Part shown: positions 46,601-56,818 of the stretch, in pieces | Numbering within the stretch: position 1 is the stretch's first letter | How the letters are laid out: the number at the start of each line of letters is the position of its first letter | NCBI GenBank assembly: GCA_018675635.1 | Contig: JABGXU010000007.1 | Span: forward strand, 193,366-257,365 | Length of the DNA: 64,000 bases | Source: Gammaproteobacteria bacterium | GTDB lineage: Bacteria; Pseudomonadota; Gammaproteobacteria; Poriferisulfidales; GCA-002705445 | Reading direction: 5' to 3' | Notes under the pieces: generated by a model | What the model saw: the letters and a program-made list of their open reading frames with translations, nothing else | What the model was told of the DNA's origin: nothing | Database searches by the model: none | Made by a program: the position numbers and the translations under genes

Positions 46601-47687
46601 CAAAATGAAAATATTAATTTTACCAGGTGATGGTGTAGGGCCAGAAGTTACTAACGAAGCTGTGAAAGTTATTCATGTTATATCAGATATATATAGCTTG
46701 AAAATTGAGTTAGAGTATGGTGTTTTTGGTGGTGTCGCAGTTGATAAATGCAACGATCCTTTTCCTAATGAAACTAAAGAAAAAATTAGTAATTGTGATG
46801 CGGTGTTGCTTGGCGCTGTTGGTGGGCCACAATATGATAACTTACAGAAAAATAAAAAACCAGAATCAGGGCTATTATCATTAAGAAAGCAATTGAATTT
46901 ATTTATAAATATTCGCCCTATTATTTCTTTTGGAGAATTAATTAACTCTTCAACTATAAAAAGTGAATATATTAATAATTTAGATATTGTAATTATTAGA
47001 GAACTAATAAGCGGTCTGTATTTTGGAGAGCCACGTGGTTTTAATAATGATCAGTCAGAAGCTTTTAATACAATGAGATATAGTGAATCTGAAGTTATTA
47101 GAATTTGTGATTATGCTTTTAAGTTATCTCAAACAAGAACTAAAAAATTATGTTCAGTTGATAAGGCAAATGTATTAGAAGTTTCTCAATTATGGAGAGC
47201 TTCTGTTAATAAATTATCCAAAAAATTTAGTGATGTTAAATTAAATCACATGTATGTTGATAATGCTGCTATGCAGTTAGTTCAAAATCCAAAACAATTT
47301 GATGTCATAGTTACTGAAAATTTATTTGGAGACATATTATCTGATCTTGCCTCAGTATTAACTGGATCAATCGGAATGCTACCTTCGGCATCATTAAATG
47401 AAGATAATTTTGGTGTTTATGAGCCTATTCACGGTTCAGCACCAGATATTGTAAATAAAAATATTGTTAATCCTATAGCTACTATTTTATCAGTAGCAAT
47501 GTTATTTCAGCATACATTTAACAGGTTAGATATATATGACCATATTTTAAATTCAGTTAAACTAGTTTTAAAAGATGGTAAATTAACAAAGGATTTATCT
47601 GGTGATAATAAATATGTATCAACAAGCGATATGGGTAATTTAATAATTGAAAAATTAAAGGATAAATCAAGTGCGAAAAAAATATAA
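46593..47687 (+). CDS. leuB: 3-isopropylmalate dehydrogenase
   Basis: NAD-dependent oxidative decarboxylation of 3-isopropylmalate. The 364 residues carry LPGDGVGPEV near the N-terminus, GAVGGPQYD, the RPI and VIIRELISGLYFGEPRG segments, and the metal/substrate region VDNAAMQLVQNPKQFDVIVTENLFGDILSD. The start overlaps leuD; an in-frame ATG four codons in (46605) is an alternative. Its end overlaps asd by 17 bases. Confidence 0.97.
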   Translation: MINKMKILILPGDGVGPEVTNEAVKVIHVISDIYSLKIELEYGVFGGVAVDKCNDPFPNETKEKISNCDAVLLGAVGGPQYDNLQKNKKPESGLLSLRKQLNLFINIRPIISFGELINSSTIKSEYINNLDIVIIRELISGLYFGEPRGFNNDQSEAFNTMRYSESEVIRICDYAFKLSQTRTKKLCSVDKANVLEVSQLWRASVNKLSKKFSDVKLNHMYVDNAAMQLVQNPKQFDVIVTENLFGDILSDLASVLTGSIGMLPSASLNEDNFGVYEPIHGSAPDIVNKNIVNPIATILSVAMLFQHTFNRLDIYDHILNSVKLVLKDGKLTKDLSGDNKYVSTSDMGNLIIEKLKDKSSAKKI

Positions 47688-48693
47688 TATTGCAATTGTT
47701 GGTGCTACTGGAGTAGTTGGCCAAATGATGATCCAAATCTTATTGGAAAGAGATTTTCCAATAAGTAATCTATATTTGCTTGCAAGTGAAAGATCTGATG
47801 GAAAAAAAATCACCGTTAAGGGTAAAACTTTTAAAGTTGAAGTATTAGATGGTTTTAATTTTAATGGAGTGGATATAGCAATGTTTTCTGCTGGCGGAGA
47901 TATTTCTAAAAAATATGCGAATCTCGCTATAAAAAATAATGCTATTGTTATTGATAATACTTCTTTTTTTAGATATGAGAAAAATATACCTTTAATTATA
48001 CCTGAAGTTAATGGCAATAAACTTGGAGAATATAAAGAAACAGGTATTATTGCTAACCCAAATTGCTCAACCATTCAGATGGTGGTTGCTATTAATCCAA
48101 TACATAATGTTAGTAAAATTAAACGTATTAATGTTTGCACATATCAGGCTGTTTCGGGCTCAGGTAATTTGGCAATAGATGAATTAGAAAAACAAGTACA
48201 TGCATTTGTTAATAATGAGCCATTAATAAATAATGTTTACCCAAAACAAATAGCGTTTAATGTAATTCCGCAAATTGATAAATTTATGGATAACGGTTAT
48301 ACAAAAGAAGAAATGAAAATGGTTTGGGAGACAAAAAAAATACTTGATGAGAATATTGAAGTGAATGCAACAGCAGTAAGAGTGCCAGTATTTTATGGGC
48401 ATTCAGAGGCTGTACATTTAGAGTTAGAGAAAAAAATTACAGCCAAAAAAGTAAAAGATATCTTATCTGATGAGGGTAGTGGCGTGGTTTTGATTGATGG
48501 ATATGAAGATGGAAATTACCCATGCGCTGCTAATGAATGTGAAGCTAGTAATGATGTTTATGTTGGGAGAATTAGAGAAGACATATCAACTAAATTTGGA
48601 ATTAATATGTGGGTAGTTAGTAACAATATTAGAAAAGGCGCTGCATACAACAGTATTCAAATTGCAGAATTATTAATTAAAGATTATTTATAG
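47671..48693 (+). CDS. asd: Aspartate-semialdehyde dehydrogenase
   Basis: Makes aspartate semialdehyde for lysine/DAP, threonine and methionine. The 340 residues begin at GTG inside the leuB 3' end. The Rossmann motif is VGATGVVGQMM, the nucleophile is the Cys in NPNCSTIQM near residue 132, and the substrate/His region is RVPVFYGHSEAVH. Length and sequence fit the non-enterobacterial type II enzyme. In pseudomonads fimV follows asd; here truA follows directly after 10 bases. Confidence 0.97.
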   Translation: MRKKYNIAIVGATGVVGQMMIQILLERDFPISNLYLLASERSDGKKITVKGKTFKVEVLDGFNFNGVDIAMFSAGGDISKKYANLAIKNNAIVIDNTSFFRYEKNIPLIIPEVNGNKLGEYKETGIIANPNCSTIQMVVAINPIHNVSKIKRINVCTYQAVSGSGNLAIDELEKQVHAFVNNEPLINNVYPKQIAFNVIPQIDKFMDNGYTKEEMKMVWETKKILDENIEVNATAVRVPVFYGHSEAVHLELEKKITAKKVKDILSDEGSGVVLIDGYEDGNYPCAANECEASNDVYVGRIREDISTKFGINMWVVSNNIRKGAAYNSIQIAELLIKDYL

Positions 48694-48703
48694 AATCATA
48701 TAA

Positions 48704-49486
48704 ATGAGAATTTTATTGTCTATCGAGTATGATGGAAAAAATTATCATGGTTGGCAAGAGCAAGATAATCCTAATACTATCCAAGGAAAAATTCAGGAAG
48801 CTATTTTTAATTTTTCGCAAGAAAAAATTAAATTATCAGTAGCCGGAAGAACCGATTCTGGTGTTCATGCTACAGGACAGATTGCACACTTTGACACTTC
48901 TGCAAGCAGAGCAATTAACACATGGATTACTGGACTAAATTCATTATTACCAGACGATATCTGTATTAATAATGTAAAAGTTGTTAGTGATGAATTTCAT
49001 GCTAGATTTTCTGCTTTAAGTAGGACATATAGATATATACTCTACAACAATAAAATAAAACCTTGCTTAAATAAGGATAAAGTAAGCTGGTACTATTTAT
49101 CCGAATTAAATGAGGTAAATATGCAACATTCTGCAAATAAATTAATTGGCACAAAAGATTTTTCATGTTTTAGATCTGCTAATTGTCAATCAAATTCACC
49201 AATAAGAAAGATAAATGATATAATTATTACCAGAAAGAATGATTATCTATATATAGATATAAATGCAAATTCTTTTTTACATAATATGGTGAGAAATTTA
49301 GTTGGTACTTTAGTTTTAATTGGGTCAGGAGAGAAAGATATAAATTGGATTGATGACTTACTAGCGTCGAAAGGAAGAATTAGAGCAGGTAAAAAATTTC
49401 CAGCATCTGGGTTATATCTTATAAATGTTGAGTATAATCCAAAATTTAATATAGATATAAAAATTAATTACCCAAAGTATCATTAA
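48704..49486 (+). CDS. truA: tRNA pseudouridine(38-40) synthase TruA
   Basis: Isomerises uridines 38-40 in tRNA anticodon arms. The 260 residues match the family. The N-terminal SIEYDGKNYHGWQEQ and the catalytic Asp motif AGRTDSGVHATGQIAHFDT near residue 50 are present, with later motifs SRTYRYIL, FSCFRSANC and NSFLHNMVRNLVGTL. trpF follows 12 bases later. Confidence 0.97.
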   Translation: MRILLSIEYDGKNYHGWQEQDNPNTIQGKIQEAIFNFSQEKIKLSVAGRTDSGVHATGQIAHFDTSASRAINTWITGLNSLLPDDICINNVKVVSDEFHARFSALSRTYRYILYNNKIKPCLNKDKVSWYYLSELNEVNMQHSANKLIGTKDFSCFRSANCQSNSPIRKINDIIITRKNDYLYIDINANSFLHNMVRNLVGTLVLIGSGEKDINWIDDLLASKGRIRAGKKFPASGLYLINVEYNPKFNIDIKINYPKYH

Positions 49487-49498
49487 AAATATAAAAGT

Positions 49499-50113
49499 AT
49501 GAGTCAAATAAAAGTTAAAATTTGTGGAATTACAGATGTTTTAACTGCTACCGAAGCAGAAAAATGCGGAGCTGACGCAATTGGTTTAGTTTTTTGTAAA
49601 AAAAGTAACAGATGTATTTCTATTGAGACAGCAAAAAAAATAATTTTTTCACTGAAGCCATTTACAACCATTGTTGCTTTGTTTTCAAATGATAAAAAAG
49701 ATTATGTAGATAATATTTTATATAATCTGCAAATAAATTTAATACAGTTTCATGGAAATGAATTAGATGAAGATTGTGTTAAATATGGAATCCCATATAT
49801 AAAAGGTGTTTCATTAAAAAATAATGGTTGTGTGAACTTAGATTCTAAATATCCTAACGCGAAGGGCTTTATAATTGATAGTCATAATGATGATGGAATT
49901 GGCGGGACTGGAAAGAAATTTGATTGGTCAAAAAAAGAATTTGATACTGAAAAGCCTATTATTATAGCTGGAGGTTTAAATTGCGATAATGTGGAGGATG
50001 CAATTAAGTTATTTTTACCATATGGTGTTGATGTAAGTAGTGGAGTAGAATCTTCTAATGGAATCAAAGATGTAACATTGATTAAAAAATTTTTAAGTAG
50101 AGCTAAGAAATGA
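49499..50113 (+). CDS. trpF: Phosphoribosylanthranilate isomerase
   Basis: Converts phosphoribosylanthranilate to CdRP in tryptophan synthesis. The 204 residues form a TIM barrel. The signature KICGITDV near residue 5 contains the catalytic Cys, with later segments [25 protein letters not shown] and the phosphate-binding [11 protein letters not shown] and [15 protein letters not shown]. The catalytic Asp is in the DSHNDD region. Its stop overlaps the trpB start by 4 bases. Confidence 0.96.
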   Translation: MSQIKVKICGITDVLTATEAEKCGADAIGLVFCKKSNRCISIETAKKIIFSLKPFTTIVALFSNDKKDYVDNILYNLQINLIQFHGNELDEDCVKYGIPYIKGVSLKNNGCVNLDSKYPNAKGFIIDSHNDDGIGGTGKKFDWSKKEFDTEKPIIIAGGLNCDNVEDAIKLFLPYGVDVSSGVESSNGIKDVTLIKKFLSRAKK

Positions 50114-51342
50114 AAACTCATCTAAAAAAACGATTAAATGATTTTAATCTTATAGATTACAATTACCCAGATTCAAATGGTCATTATGGAATATTTGGAG
50201 GAACATTTGTTGCTGAAACTCTAATAGAGCCATTAACAGATTTAAGAAAAATGTATCATAACCTAAAAAATGATTCAGAATTTTTAAAAGAATTATATTA
50301 TGAGTATGATAATTATGTAGGTAGACCAACACCATTATATTTCGCTAAAAGGCTTACAGAAAAAATTAACGGAGCAAATATTTTTTTAAAGAGAGAAGAT
50401 TTATGTCACACCGGCGCACATAAAATTAATAATACTATTGGTCAGGCGATTTTAGCTAAAAAGATGGGTAAGAAAAGAATTATTGCTGAAACTGGCGCAG
50501 GGCAGCATGGGGTAGCTGCAGCAACAGTTGCCGCAAGGCTTGGTATGGAATGTGTAGTATTTATGGGAGAGCAAGATATATATCGTCAATCGCAAAATGT
50601 TTATAAGATGAAATTATTAGGCGCAGAAGTTGTTCCAGTTACATCAGGCTCAAAAACATTAAAAGATGCATTAAATGAAGCGTTGAGAGATTGGGTTGCT
50701 AATGTTGACGATACTTTTTATATAATTGGCACTGTTGCGGGTCCGTCACCATATCCCGAATTAGTTAGAGATTTTCAGGCAATTATAGGTCGAGAGGTAA
50801 TTCAGCAAATGCAAGATATTAATAAAAAGGCTGATGCATTAGTTGCATGTGTTGGCGGAGGTTCAAATGCTATCGGTCTTTTTTATCCTTTTATAGACAG
50901 TGAATCAAAAATGTTTGGAATAGAAGCAGCAGGAAATGGTTTGGAAACTGGGAAGCATTCAGCTCCATTAAATAAAGGAAAGGTGGGAGTATTACATGGA
51001 AACAGAACTTACTTGTTAGAAGATGAAAATGGCCAAATAATAGAAACTCATAGTATTTCTGCTGGATTAGATTATCCTGGGGTTGGCCCAGAACATGCTC
51101 TTTTAAAGGACTTAGGAAGAGTTAAGTATGAATCTGCAACTGATAAAGATGCTTTAAAAGCATTTCATGAATTATCAAGAACGGAAGGGATTATTCCTGC
51201 TTTAGAAACTAGTCACGCTATAGCTTATGCAATAAAATTAGCAAAAAAAATGAAAAAAGGTGAAAATATTATTGTTAATTTATCCGGAAGAGGGGATAAA
51301 GATCTGAATACTGTTGCAAAAATTGAGGGAATAGAGATTTGA
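50110..51342 (+). CDS. trpB: Tryptophan synthase beta chain
   Basis: PLP enzyme joining indole and serine. The 410 residues include about 12 extra N-terminal residues compared with E. coli TrpB (397). The PLP lysine is in [17 protein letters not shown] near residue 101. The glycine loop [12 protein letters not shown] binds PLP phosphate, and the C-terminus has [13 protein letters not shown]. trpA starts at a TTG overlapping its stop, so trpF-trpB-trpA are coupled. No trpE, D, C or G is in the window. Confidence 0.98.
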   Translation: MKTHLKKRLNDFNLIDYNYPDSNGHYGIFGGTFVAETLIEPLTDLRKMYHNLKNDSEFLKELYYEYDNYVGRPTPLYFAKRLTEKINGANIFLKREDLCHTGAHKINNTIGQAILAKKMGKKRIIAETGAGQHGVAAATVAARLGMECVVFMGEQDIYRQSQNVYKMKLLGAEVVPVTSGSKTLKDALNEALRDWVANVDDTFYIIGTVAGPSPYPELVRDFQAIIGREVIQQMQDINKKADALVACVGGGSNAIGLFYPFIDSESKMFGIEAAGNGLETGKHSAPLNKGKVGVLHGNRTYLLEDENGQIIETHSISAGLDYPGVGPEHALLKDLGRVKYESATDKDALKAFHELSRTEGIIPALETSHAIAYAIKLAKKMKKGENIIVNLSGRGDKDLNTVAKIEGIEI

Positions 51343-52166
51343 GTAGAATAGAAAAAAAATTTAATAAATTAAAAAGTGAAAATAAAACATGTTTAATTTC
51401 ATATATTACCGCAGGGGATCCAACTATATCTGATACTTTAGATATCATGCATACTCTCGTAAAATCCGGAACTAATATAATTGAACTTGGTGTTCCTTTT
51501 TCAGACCCTATGGCAGATGGGCCAATAATCCAGAGAGCTTGTGAGAGAGCTTTAATCCAAAATGTGTCGTGCTTACATATCTTTCAATTAGTTAAGAATT
51601 TTAGGGAGTTGGATAGCGAAACACCAATTGTTTTGATGGGTTATTTGAATCCAATAGAAATAATGGGTTACGAAGTTTTTGCAAAATCAGCATATGATTC
51701 AGGTGTAGATGCTATATTAGTTGTAGATTTACCTCATGAAGAGGCTGGAGATATAGTGAATATTTTTAAAAAACACAAATTAGAAAGTATATTTCTAATA
51801 GCACCAAATACTAAAATAGATAGAATTAAAGAAATATTAAAATATGCATCAGGCTTTTTGTATTACATTTCTTTAAAAGGTGTAACTGGAGCAACATCAC
51901 TAGATATTTCAGCAACAGTCAAGCAATTACAATTTATAAACAAATCAATAAACTTACCTTTAGCAGTTGGTTTTGGAATAAAAGATGCTAATACTGCAAA
52001 AATTTTATCAAGCAACGCCGACGCTATTGTTATTGGAAGTGCAATTGTTAATATTATAGAAAATGAGCAAAACAATAATCTAAAAATAAATGATAAAATA
52101 AAAAGTTTAATGAACTCAATAAGGTTAAAGTTAGACGAGGATTTAATATCTGGAGCAAAAATATGA
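51339..52166 (+). CDS. trpA: Tryptophan synthase alpha chain
   Basis: Releases indole from indole-3-glycerol phosphate and channels it to TrpB. The 275 residues match the family. The start codon is TTG overlapping the trpB TGA by two bases. The N-terminal [10 protein letters not shown], the catalytic Glu in [17 protein letters not shown], the catalytic Asp in [10 protein letters not shown], and GVTGATS and VGFGIKDA are present. It is immediately followed by accD (4-base overlap). Confidence 0.97.
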   Translation: MSRIEKKFNKLKSENKTCLISYITAGDPTISDTLDIMHTLVKSGTNIIELGVPFSDPMADGPIIQRACERALIQNVSCLHIFQLVKNFRELDSETPIVLMGYLNPIEIMGYEVFAKSAYDSGVDAILVVDLPHEEAGDIVNIFKKHKLESIFLIAPNTKIDRIKEILKYASGFLYYISLKGVTGATSLDISATVKQLQFINKSINLPLAVGFGIKDANTAKILSSNADAIVIGSAIVNIIENEQNNNLKINDKIKSLMNSIRLKLDEDLISGAKI

Positions 52167-53047
52167 GTTGGTATGAAAAATTAATGCCATCAAGAATTAG
52201 ATTGGATGGAAGTAAAAATAAAAAAGTAATACCTGAAGGTATCTGGGAAAAATGCGCAAGTTGTCAAACAGTATTATACAGAGAAGATATTATACAGAAC
52301 CAACATGTATGCACAAATTGTGGACACCATATGAGAATTAAGGCTAGAGATAGATTATCCATATTTCTAGATTCTGACGACAGAAAAGAACTTTTTTCAA
52401 AATTATCTTCTAAAGATTTTTTAAAGTTCAAGGATAGTAAAAAATATAAAGATAGGATTGCAGCAGCACAAAAAAACACTAATGAAAATGACGCTTTAAT
52501 AGTTATGGAAGGAAGAATTAATGGGATTAAAATTATAGTCGCAGCATTTGAATTTTCATTCATGGGTGGATCAATGGGTTCTGTTGTTGGAGAAAAGTTT
52601 ACTAGAGCAGCAAAAGAATGTATTAAAAAACATATCCCATTAGTGTGTTTTTCCTCGAGTGGAGGAGCAAGAATGCAGGAATCTTTAGTTTCATTATTTC
52701 AAATGTCTAAAACTTCAAGCATAATTTCTGACATGAGAAAAAAATCAATTCCATTTATAAGTGTTTTAACCGATCCAACAATGGGAGGAGTATCTGCAAG
52801 TTTAGCAATGCTTGGAGATATAAATATTGCTGAGCCAAAAGCATTAATAGGTTTTGCCGGACCTAGAGTAATCGAGCAAACAGTTAGAGAAACTTTACCT
52901 GAAGGTTTTCAAAGAAGTGAATTTTTATTAGAGCATGGCGCAATAGATATGATTATTGATAGGCGAAATATGAAATTAGAAATAACTAATCTTTTAAAAA
53001 CAATGTTAAATAATCCTGCAAAAAAAGCAGAGACAGCATTAACTTAA
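52163..53047 (+). CDS. accD: Acetyl-CoA carboxylase carboxyltransferase subunit beta
   Basis: With AccA, transfers CO2 from biotin to acetyl-CoA, the first step of fatty acid synthesis. The 294 residues start with the N-terminal four-Cys zinc ribbon (CASC at about 33-36 and CTNC at about 52-55). The carboxyltransferase core has [35 protein letters not shown] and [16 protein letters not shown]. It overlaps trpA by 4 bases, so its expression is probably tied to the trp genes. Confidence 0.98.
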   Translation: MSWYEKLMPSRIRLDGSKNKKVIPEGIWEKCASCQTVLYREDIIQNQHVCTNCGHHMRIKARDRLSIFLDSDDRKELFSKLSSKDFLKFKDSKKYKDRIAAAQKNTNENDALIVMEGRINGIKIIVAAFEFSFMGGSMGSVVGEKFTRAAKECIKKHIPLVCFSSSGGARMQESLVSLFQMSKTSSIISDMRKKSIPFISVLTDPTMGGVSASLAMLGDINIAEPKALIGFAGPRVIEQTVRETLPEGFQRSEFLLEHGAIDMIIDRRNMKLEITNLLKTMLNNPAKKAETALT

Positions 53048-53062
53048 CTAATGTAGATAGCA

Positions 53063-54313
53063 TTGAAAAATTTTTCTTTAGACGAATGGATTAACTGGCA
53101 ATGTAAATTGCATTCTACAAACATGGATTTTAACCTCAGTAGAATTACAGAAGTTGCAAAGAAACTCAAAATTAATCAAATAAACTCAAAAGTTTTTACT
53201 GTGGCAGGAACTAATGGTAAAGGTTCAACTGTTGCAATATTGGAATCCATATTGGTTGAAAGTGGATATAATGTCGGGTCATATACGTCTCCACATATTA
53301 TAGAATTTAATGAAAGAATTAAAATTAACAAAACGTCTGTTAAAACTAAAGAAATATGTGAAGCGTTTGAGATAATTGAAGAGTTTAGAGGTAATATTAC
53401 ATTAACTTTTTTTGAATTTAGTACATTAGCTGCGTTAATTATTTTTATAAAATATAATTTGGATGTAGTAATTTTAGAAGTTGGCTTAGGCGGAAGATTA
53501 GATGCAGTTAATATAATTGATCCTGATGTTTCAATTATTACCAACATTGGATTAGATCATACATCTATACTTGGTAGCGATACCGAAAAAATTGCATATG
53601 AAAAATCTGGAATTATGCGTAAAAATAAACCTACTATAGTTGGTTATTCTAAAACACATTTATCAGTTATAAAAAACTCAGAAGTTATAGGTTCAAATTT
53701 AAATATAATAAATAGAGATTTTTTTTATAAAATAAAATCTAATGATGAATGGAATTTTTTCAATAATGATAATGTTAAAATTAATTGTATAATTTCATCG
53801 ATAAAAGGAAAAATACAAATAAGTAACGCTGCTACAGCTATTCAAGCTATATATCGCTGTGATGGCATTTCGTTTAATAAAAATGATATTAAAAATGGTA
53901 TTAAAAAATCTAATATAATAGGTAGGTTTCAAGTTATAGAGGGAAAGCCTGTAACCATTTTAGATGTTGCACATAACGAACAAAGTATATGTATATTAGC
54001 AGAAAACTTAAAAAAATATTACCCAAAAAATAATCTACATGCGGTTTTTAGTGTGCTTAAAGATAAAGATATTGATCAGATGTTAAGACATTTAAAAAAT
54101 GTATTTCAAACTTGGCATATTTCAAATTGCAATAATGAAAGAGCTTTAAGTGTAAAAGATTTAGGAAAAAATTGTTTTTTCATTACTGAAAATCTAAATG
54201 TATATGATAGTATAGAAGAGGCATATAATGGCGCGATAAGGAATATAAATGATAACGATATTGTGGTTGTATTTGGATCAAGCTACACAGTTGCACCTAT
54301 ATTAATAAAGTAA
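53063..54313 (+). CDS. folC: Bifunctional dihydrofolate/folylpolyglutamate synthase FolC
   Basis: Mur-ligase-fold enzyme adding glutamate to dihydropteroate and folates. The 416 residues have the ATP loop TVAGTNGKGSTVA near residue 46, the folate loop YTSPHIIEFNERIKIN, EVGLGGRLDAVNIIDP, ITNIGLDHTSILG and DVAHNEQS. The start codon is TTG at 53063; I see no strong Shine-Dalgarno sequence. It follows accD after 15 bases, the standard gammaproteobacterial accD-folC-dedD-cvpA-purF order. Confidence 0.95.
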   Translation: MKNFSLDEWINWQCKLHSTNMDFNLSRITEVAKKLKINQINSKVFTVAGTNGKGSTVAILESILVESGYNVGSYTSPHIIEFNERIKINKTSVKTKEICEAFEIIEEFRGNITLTFFEFSTLAALIIFIKYNLDVVILEVGLGGRLDAVNIIDPDVSIITNIGLDHTSILGSDTEKIAYEKSGIMRKNKPTIVGYSKTHLSVIKNSEVIGSNLNIINRDFFYKIKSNDEWNFFNNDNVKINCIISSIKGKIQISNAATAIQAIYRCDGISFNKNDIKNGIKKSNIIGRFQVIEGKPVTILDVAHNEQSICILAENLKKYYPKNNLHAVFSVLKDKDIDQMLRHLKNVFQTWHISNCNNERALSVKDLGKNCFFITENLNVYDSIEEAYNGAIRNINDNDIVVVFGSSYTVAPILIK

Positions 54314-54320
54314 AAATTAA

Positions 54321-54842
54321 ATGAATGAAAATTTGAAAAAAAGAATTATTGGCGTTGTAATTATAGGATCTATATCTGCCATTGTTGCTCCTATGTTATT
54401 TCAAGGTTCTGGCCAAAAAGATTTAAAATATATTTCAATAGAAGATCCTAAGGATATAGAATTTAAATATATAGATAAAGCAGAAAAATTAAATAATAAA
54501 AATAATAAACAAGTTAAGAAGTTAGATATTAGAAGCTCTGAAAGAATTATTAAAGACGTAGAAGATTTAAAAGATGTTTTAAACAAATCTAATAATATGA
54601 GTTGGGTTATAAGAGTAGGAACTTTTTCTGAAAAAAATAATGCACAAAATCTAGTAAAAAAATTACAATTATTAGGGTTTAGATCTTTAATAATTACAAT
54701 AAATAAAGATACTAAAATTTTGTACGCTGTAAATGTGGGGCCATTCTTTAAACCTATTACTACTAAAAAAATGTATTTAGAACTAATTAAAAATAAAGAT
54801 TTTAAAAATTCTTATATAATAGAGTCAGATCTAAAGAAATAA
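54321..54842 (+). CDS. dedD: DedD-like SPOR-domain protein
   Basis: A 173-residue cell-division protein. A single membrane helix lies at about residues 9-27 (IIGVVIIGSISAIVAPMLF), a charged linker follows, and the C-terminal SPOR domain (about 93-170) begins SWVIRVGTFSEKNNAQNLV. SPOR domains bind denuded septal glycans. The family and the folC-cvpA position support DedD. It is shorter than E. coli DedD (220 residues), mostly in the linker. Confidence 0.85.
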   Translation: MNENLKKRIIGVVIIGSISAIVAPMLFQGSGQKDLKYISIEDPKDIEFKYIDKAEKLNNKNNKQVKKLDIRSSERIIKDVEDLKDVLNKSNNMSWVIRVGTFSEKNNAQNLVKKLQLLGFRSLIITINKDTKILYAVNVGPFFKPITTKKMYLELIKNKDFKNSYIIESDLKK

Positions 54843-54863
54843 TAAATTTTTTGGAGATATTTT

Positions 54864-55355
54864 GTGCTAGATTTTTTTATTTTTATTATATTATTAATTT
54901 TTCTAATATTTGGTTTTGTTCGCGGTTTTCAGAAAGAAATTAAGTCAATTATTGCTTTATTTATTTTTGTTGTTTTAAGTTTTAAATATGCAGATTTTAT
55001 TGGTAATTATTGTATTAATTATTTTCAAATTAACAATTCCTATATCCCTTCTTATTTGTATTCTATATTAGGAGGTATTATTTTATATATTTTTGTTTCA
55101 TTTATTGTATATATTTTTGGTAAAATATTATTTGATTCTTCTGCTCTATTTAATAATATTTTTTTTACTAAAATCCTTGGATCTTTTATTTCTTTAATAA
55201 AGGCTGTCTTTTTAATTTCAATTTTAATTTTATTAGTTCAATACTACGGTTATTTTGATTTCTTTGTGAATTTTACAGAAAATTCATTGTTTCTAGATTA
55301 TTTTTTAAAATTTGGTGTACAATTACAATATGTGTGGAATCATTGGTATAGTTGA
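54864..55355 (+). CDS. cvpA: CvpA-family membrane protein
   Basis: A 163-residue protein with four hydrophobic helices. It starts at GTG with GGAGA 7 bases upstream. The opening DFFIFIILLIFLIFGFVRGFQKEI matches the CvpA family start (D-x-x-I-x-x-I-x-x-x-x-x-x-G-x-x-R-G-x-x-x-E). E. coli CvpA is needed for colicin V production and bile resistance; the biochemical role is unclear. It overlaps the purF start by 26 bases. Confidence 0.9.
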   Translation: MLDFFIFIILLIFLIFGFVRGFQKEIKSIIALFIFVVLSFKYADFIGNYCINYFQINNSYIPSYLYSILGGIILYIFVSFIVYIFGKILFDSSALFNNIFFTKILGSFISLIKAVFLISILILLVQYYGYFDFFVNFTENSLFLDYFLKFGVQLQYVWNHWYS

Positions 55356-56781
55356 TAATAATTCTGTGAATCAGAGTTTATTTGATGGTCTTACAGTCCT
55401 TCAGCATAGAGGGCAGGATTCTGCTGGAATTGCTACATGCCATAAAAATAACCTATTTCAAAAGAAAGCTAAAGGTTTGGTTAACGATATTTTTGATACT
55501 AAGGATATGCTTGAATTGCAGGGTAACTTAGGAATTGGTCATGTTCGCTACCCAACAGCAGGTAGCCATAGTATTGATGAAGCACAACCTTTCTATGTTA
55601 ATTCACCATATGGTATAGCATTAGCCCATAACGGTAATTTAGATAATTCAGAGTTATTAAGGGATGAGTTATTGGTAAATGATAGAAGACATATTCATAC
55701 TCAATCTGACACAGAAGTTCTTTTAAACATTTTTGCCAATGAATTATTAAATGTAGAGTCTTCATCTTTTAAAGTTCCTGATTTATTTAATGCAATTAAT
55801 GGTGTTCATAAAAGATGTTCTGGAGCATATGCTGTAGTAGCTTTAATAGCAGGTTATGGTTTAGTCGCTTTTAGAGATATTCATGGAATAAGACCTTTAA
55901 TTTTGGGTAGGAAAAAGAATTCATCTGGGTATAGTTATATAGTTTCATCTGAAAGCGTGGCATTAGATTTACTGGGTTACGAAACCGTTAGAGATTTAGA
56001 ACCTGGGGAATCAATTTTTATTGACATAAAAGGCAAAATGCATAATTCTATATATGCTCAAAACTTAGATTTAAACCCATGTATTTTCGAATACGTATAT
56101 TTTTCAAGACCTGATTCAATAATAGATGGGATAAACGTCCAAGAAGCTAGAATGAGGATGGGTAAACAATTAGCTAATAAAATTCTTAGAGAATGGGCAG
56201 ATAATGATATTGATGTAATAATTCCAATTCCTGATACAAGTAGAACTGCTGCTTTAGAAATGGCAATAAGATTAAATAAAAACTATAGAGAAGGTCTTAT
56301 AAAAAATAGATACATAGGAAGAACCTTTATAATGCAGGGGCAAGCAGTAAGAAAAAAATCAGTTAGATATAAACTGAACCCATTGGTATCTGAATTTAAG
56401 AATAAAAATGTGTTATTAGTAGATGATTCTATAGTTAGGGGAACTACATCTAAAGAAATAGTGCAAATGGCAAGAGATTCTGGCGCTAAAAAAGTTTATT
56501 TTGCTTCAGCATCTCCACCAATAAGATTTCCAAATATTTATGGAATAGATATGCCAAGTAAGAATGACTTAATAGCTAACGGAAGAGAAACAGAAGAAAT
56601 TTGTAAAGAAATTGGTGCTGATAAATTAATTTATCAAGATATAGATGATCTAGTATATGCTGTTCAGGCTGGAAACACAGATATTAAGAAATTTGAGACT
56701 TCTGTTTTTACTGGAGAATATTTGACAAATGTTAATGATAAATATTTTCAAGATTTAGAGAAAAAAAGGCATTCAACTTAA
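55330..56781 (+). CDS. purF: Amidophosphoribosyltransferase
   Basis: Commits PRPP to purine synthesis by transferring glutamine ammonia. The start is the ATG at 55330, because the residue after Met must be the N-terminal nucleophile Cys (MCGIIGIVDNN). This gives 483 residues. There is no propeptide, as in E. coli. The glutaminase has LQHRGQDSAGIAT and GHVRYPTAGS, and the PRPP loop is VLLVDDSIVRGTTS. It ends the long co-directional run that begins at aroC. The cvpA-purF overlap is conserved in gammaproteobacteria. Confidence 0.98.
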   Translation: MCGIIGIVDNNSVNQSLFDGLTVLQHRGQDSAGIATCHKNNLFQKKAKGLVNDIFDTKDMLELQGNLGIGHVRYPTAGSHSIDEAQPFYVNSPYGIALAHNGNLDNSELLRDELLVNDRRHIHTQSDTEVLLNIFANELLNVESSSFKVPDLFNAINGVHKRCSGAYAVVALIAGYGLVAFRDIHGIRPLILGRKKNSSGYSYIVSSESVALDLLGYETVRDLEPGESIFIDIKGKMHNSIYAQNLDLNPCIFEYVYFSRPDSIIDGINVQEARMRMGKQLANKILREWADNDIDVIIPIPDTSRTAALEMAIRLNKNYREGLIKNRYIGRTFIMQGQAVRKKSVRYKLNPLVSEFKNKNVLLVDDSIVRGTTSKEIVQMARDSGAKKVYFASASPPIRFPNIYGIDMPSKNDLIANGRETEEICKEIGADKLIYQDIDDLVYAVQAGNTDIKKFETSVFTGEYLTNVNDKYFQDLEKKRHST

Positions 56782-56818
56782 TTTATATTAATTAAATCAA
56801 AAGTTAAGCAATATAAAT

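Noticed and set aside
48694..50109. trp leader peptide or attenuator before trpF
   Set aside because: The gaps around truA and trpF are 10-12 bases, leaving no space for a leader peptide and hairpins.
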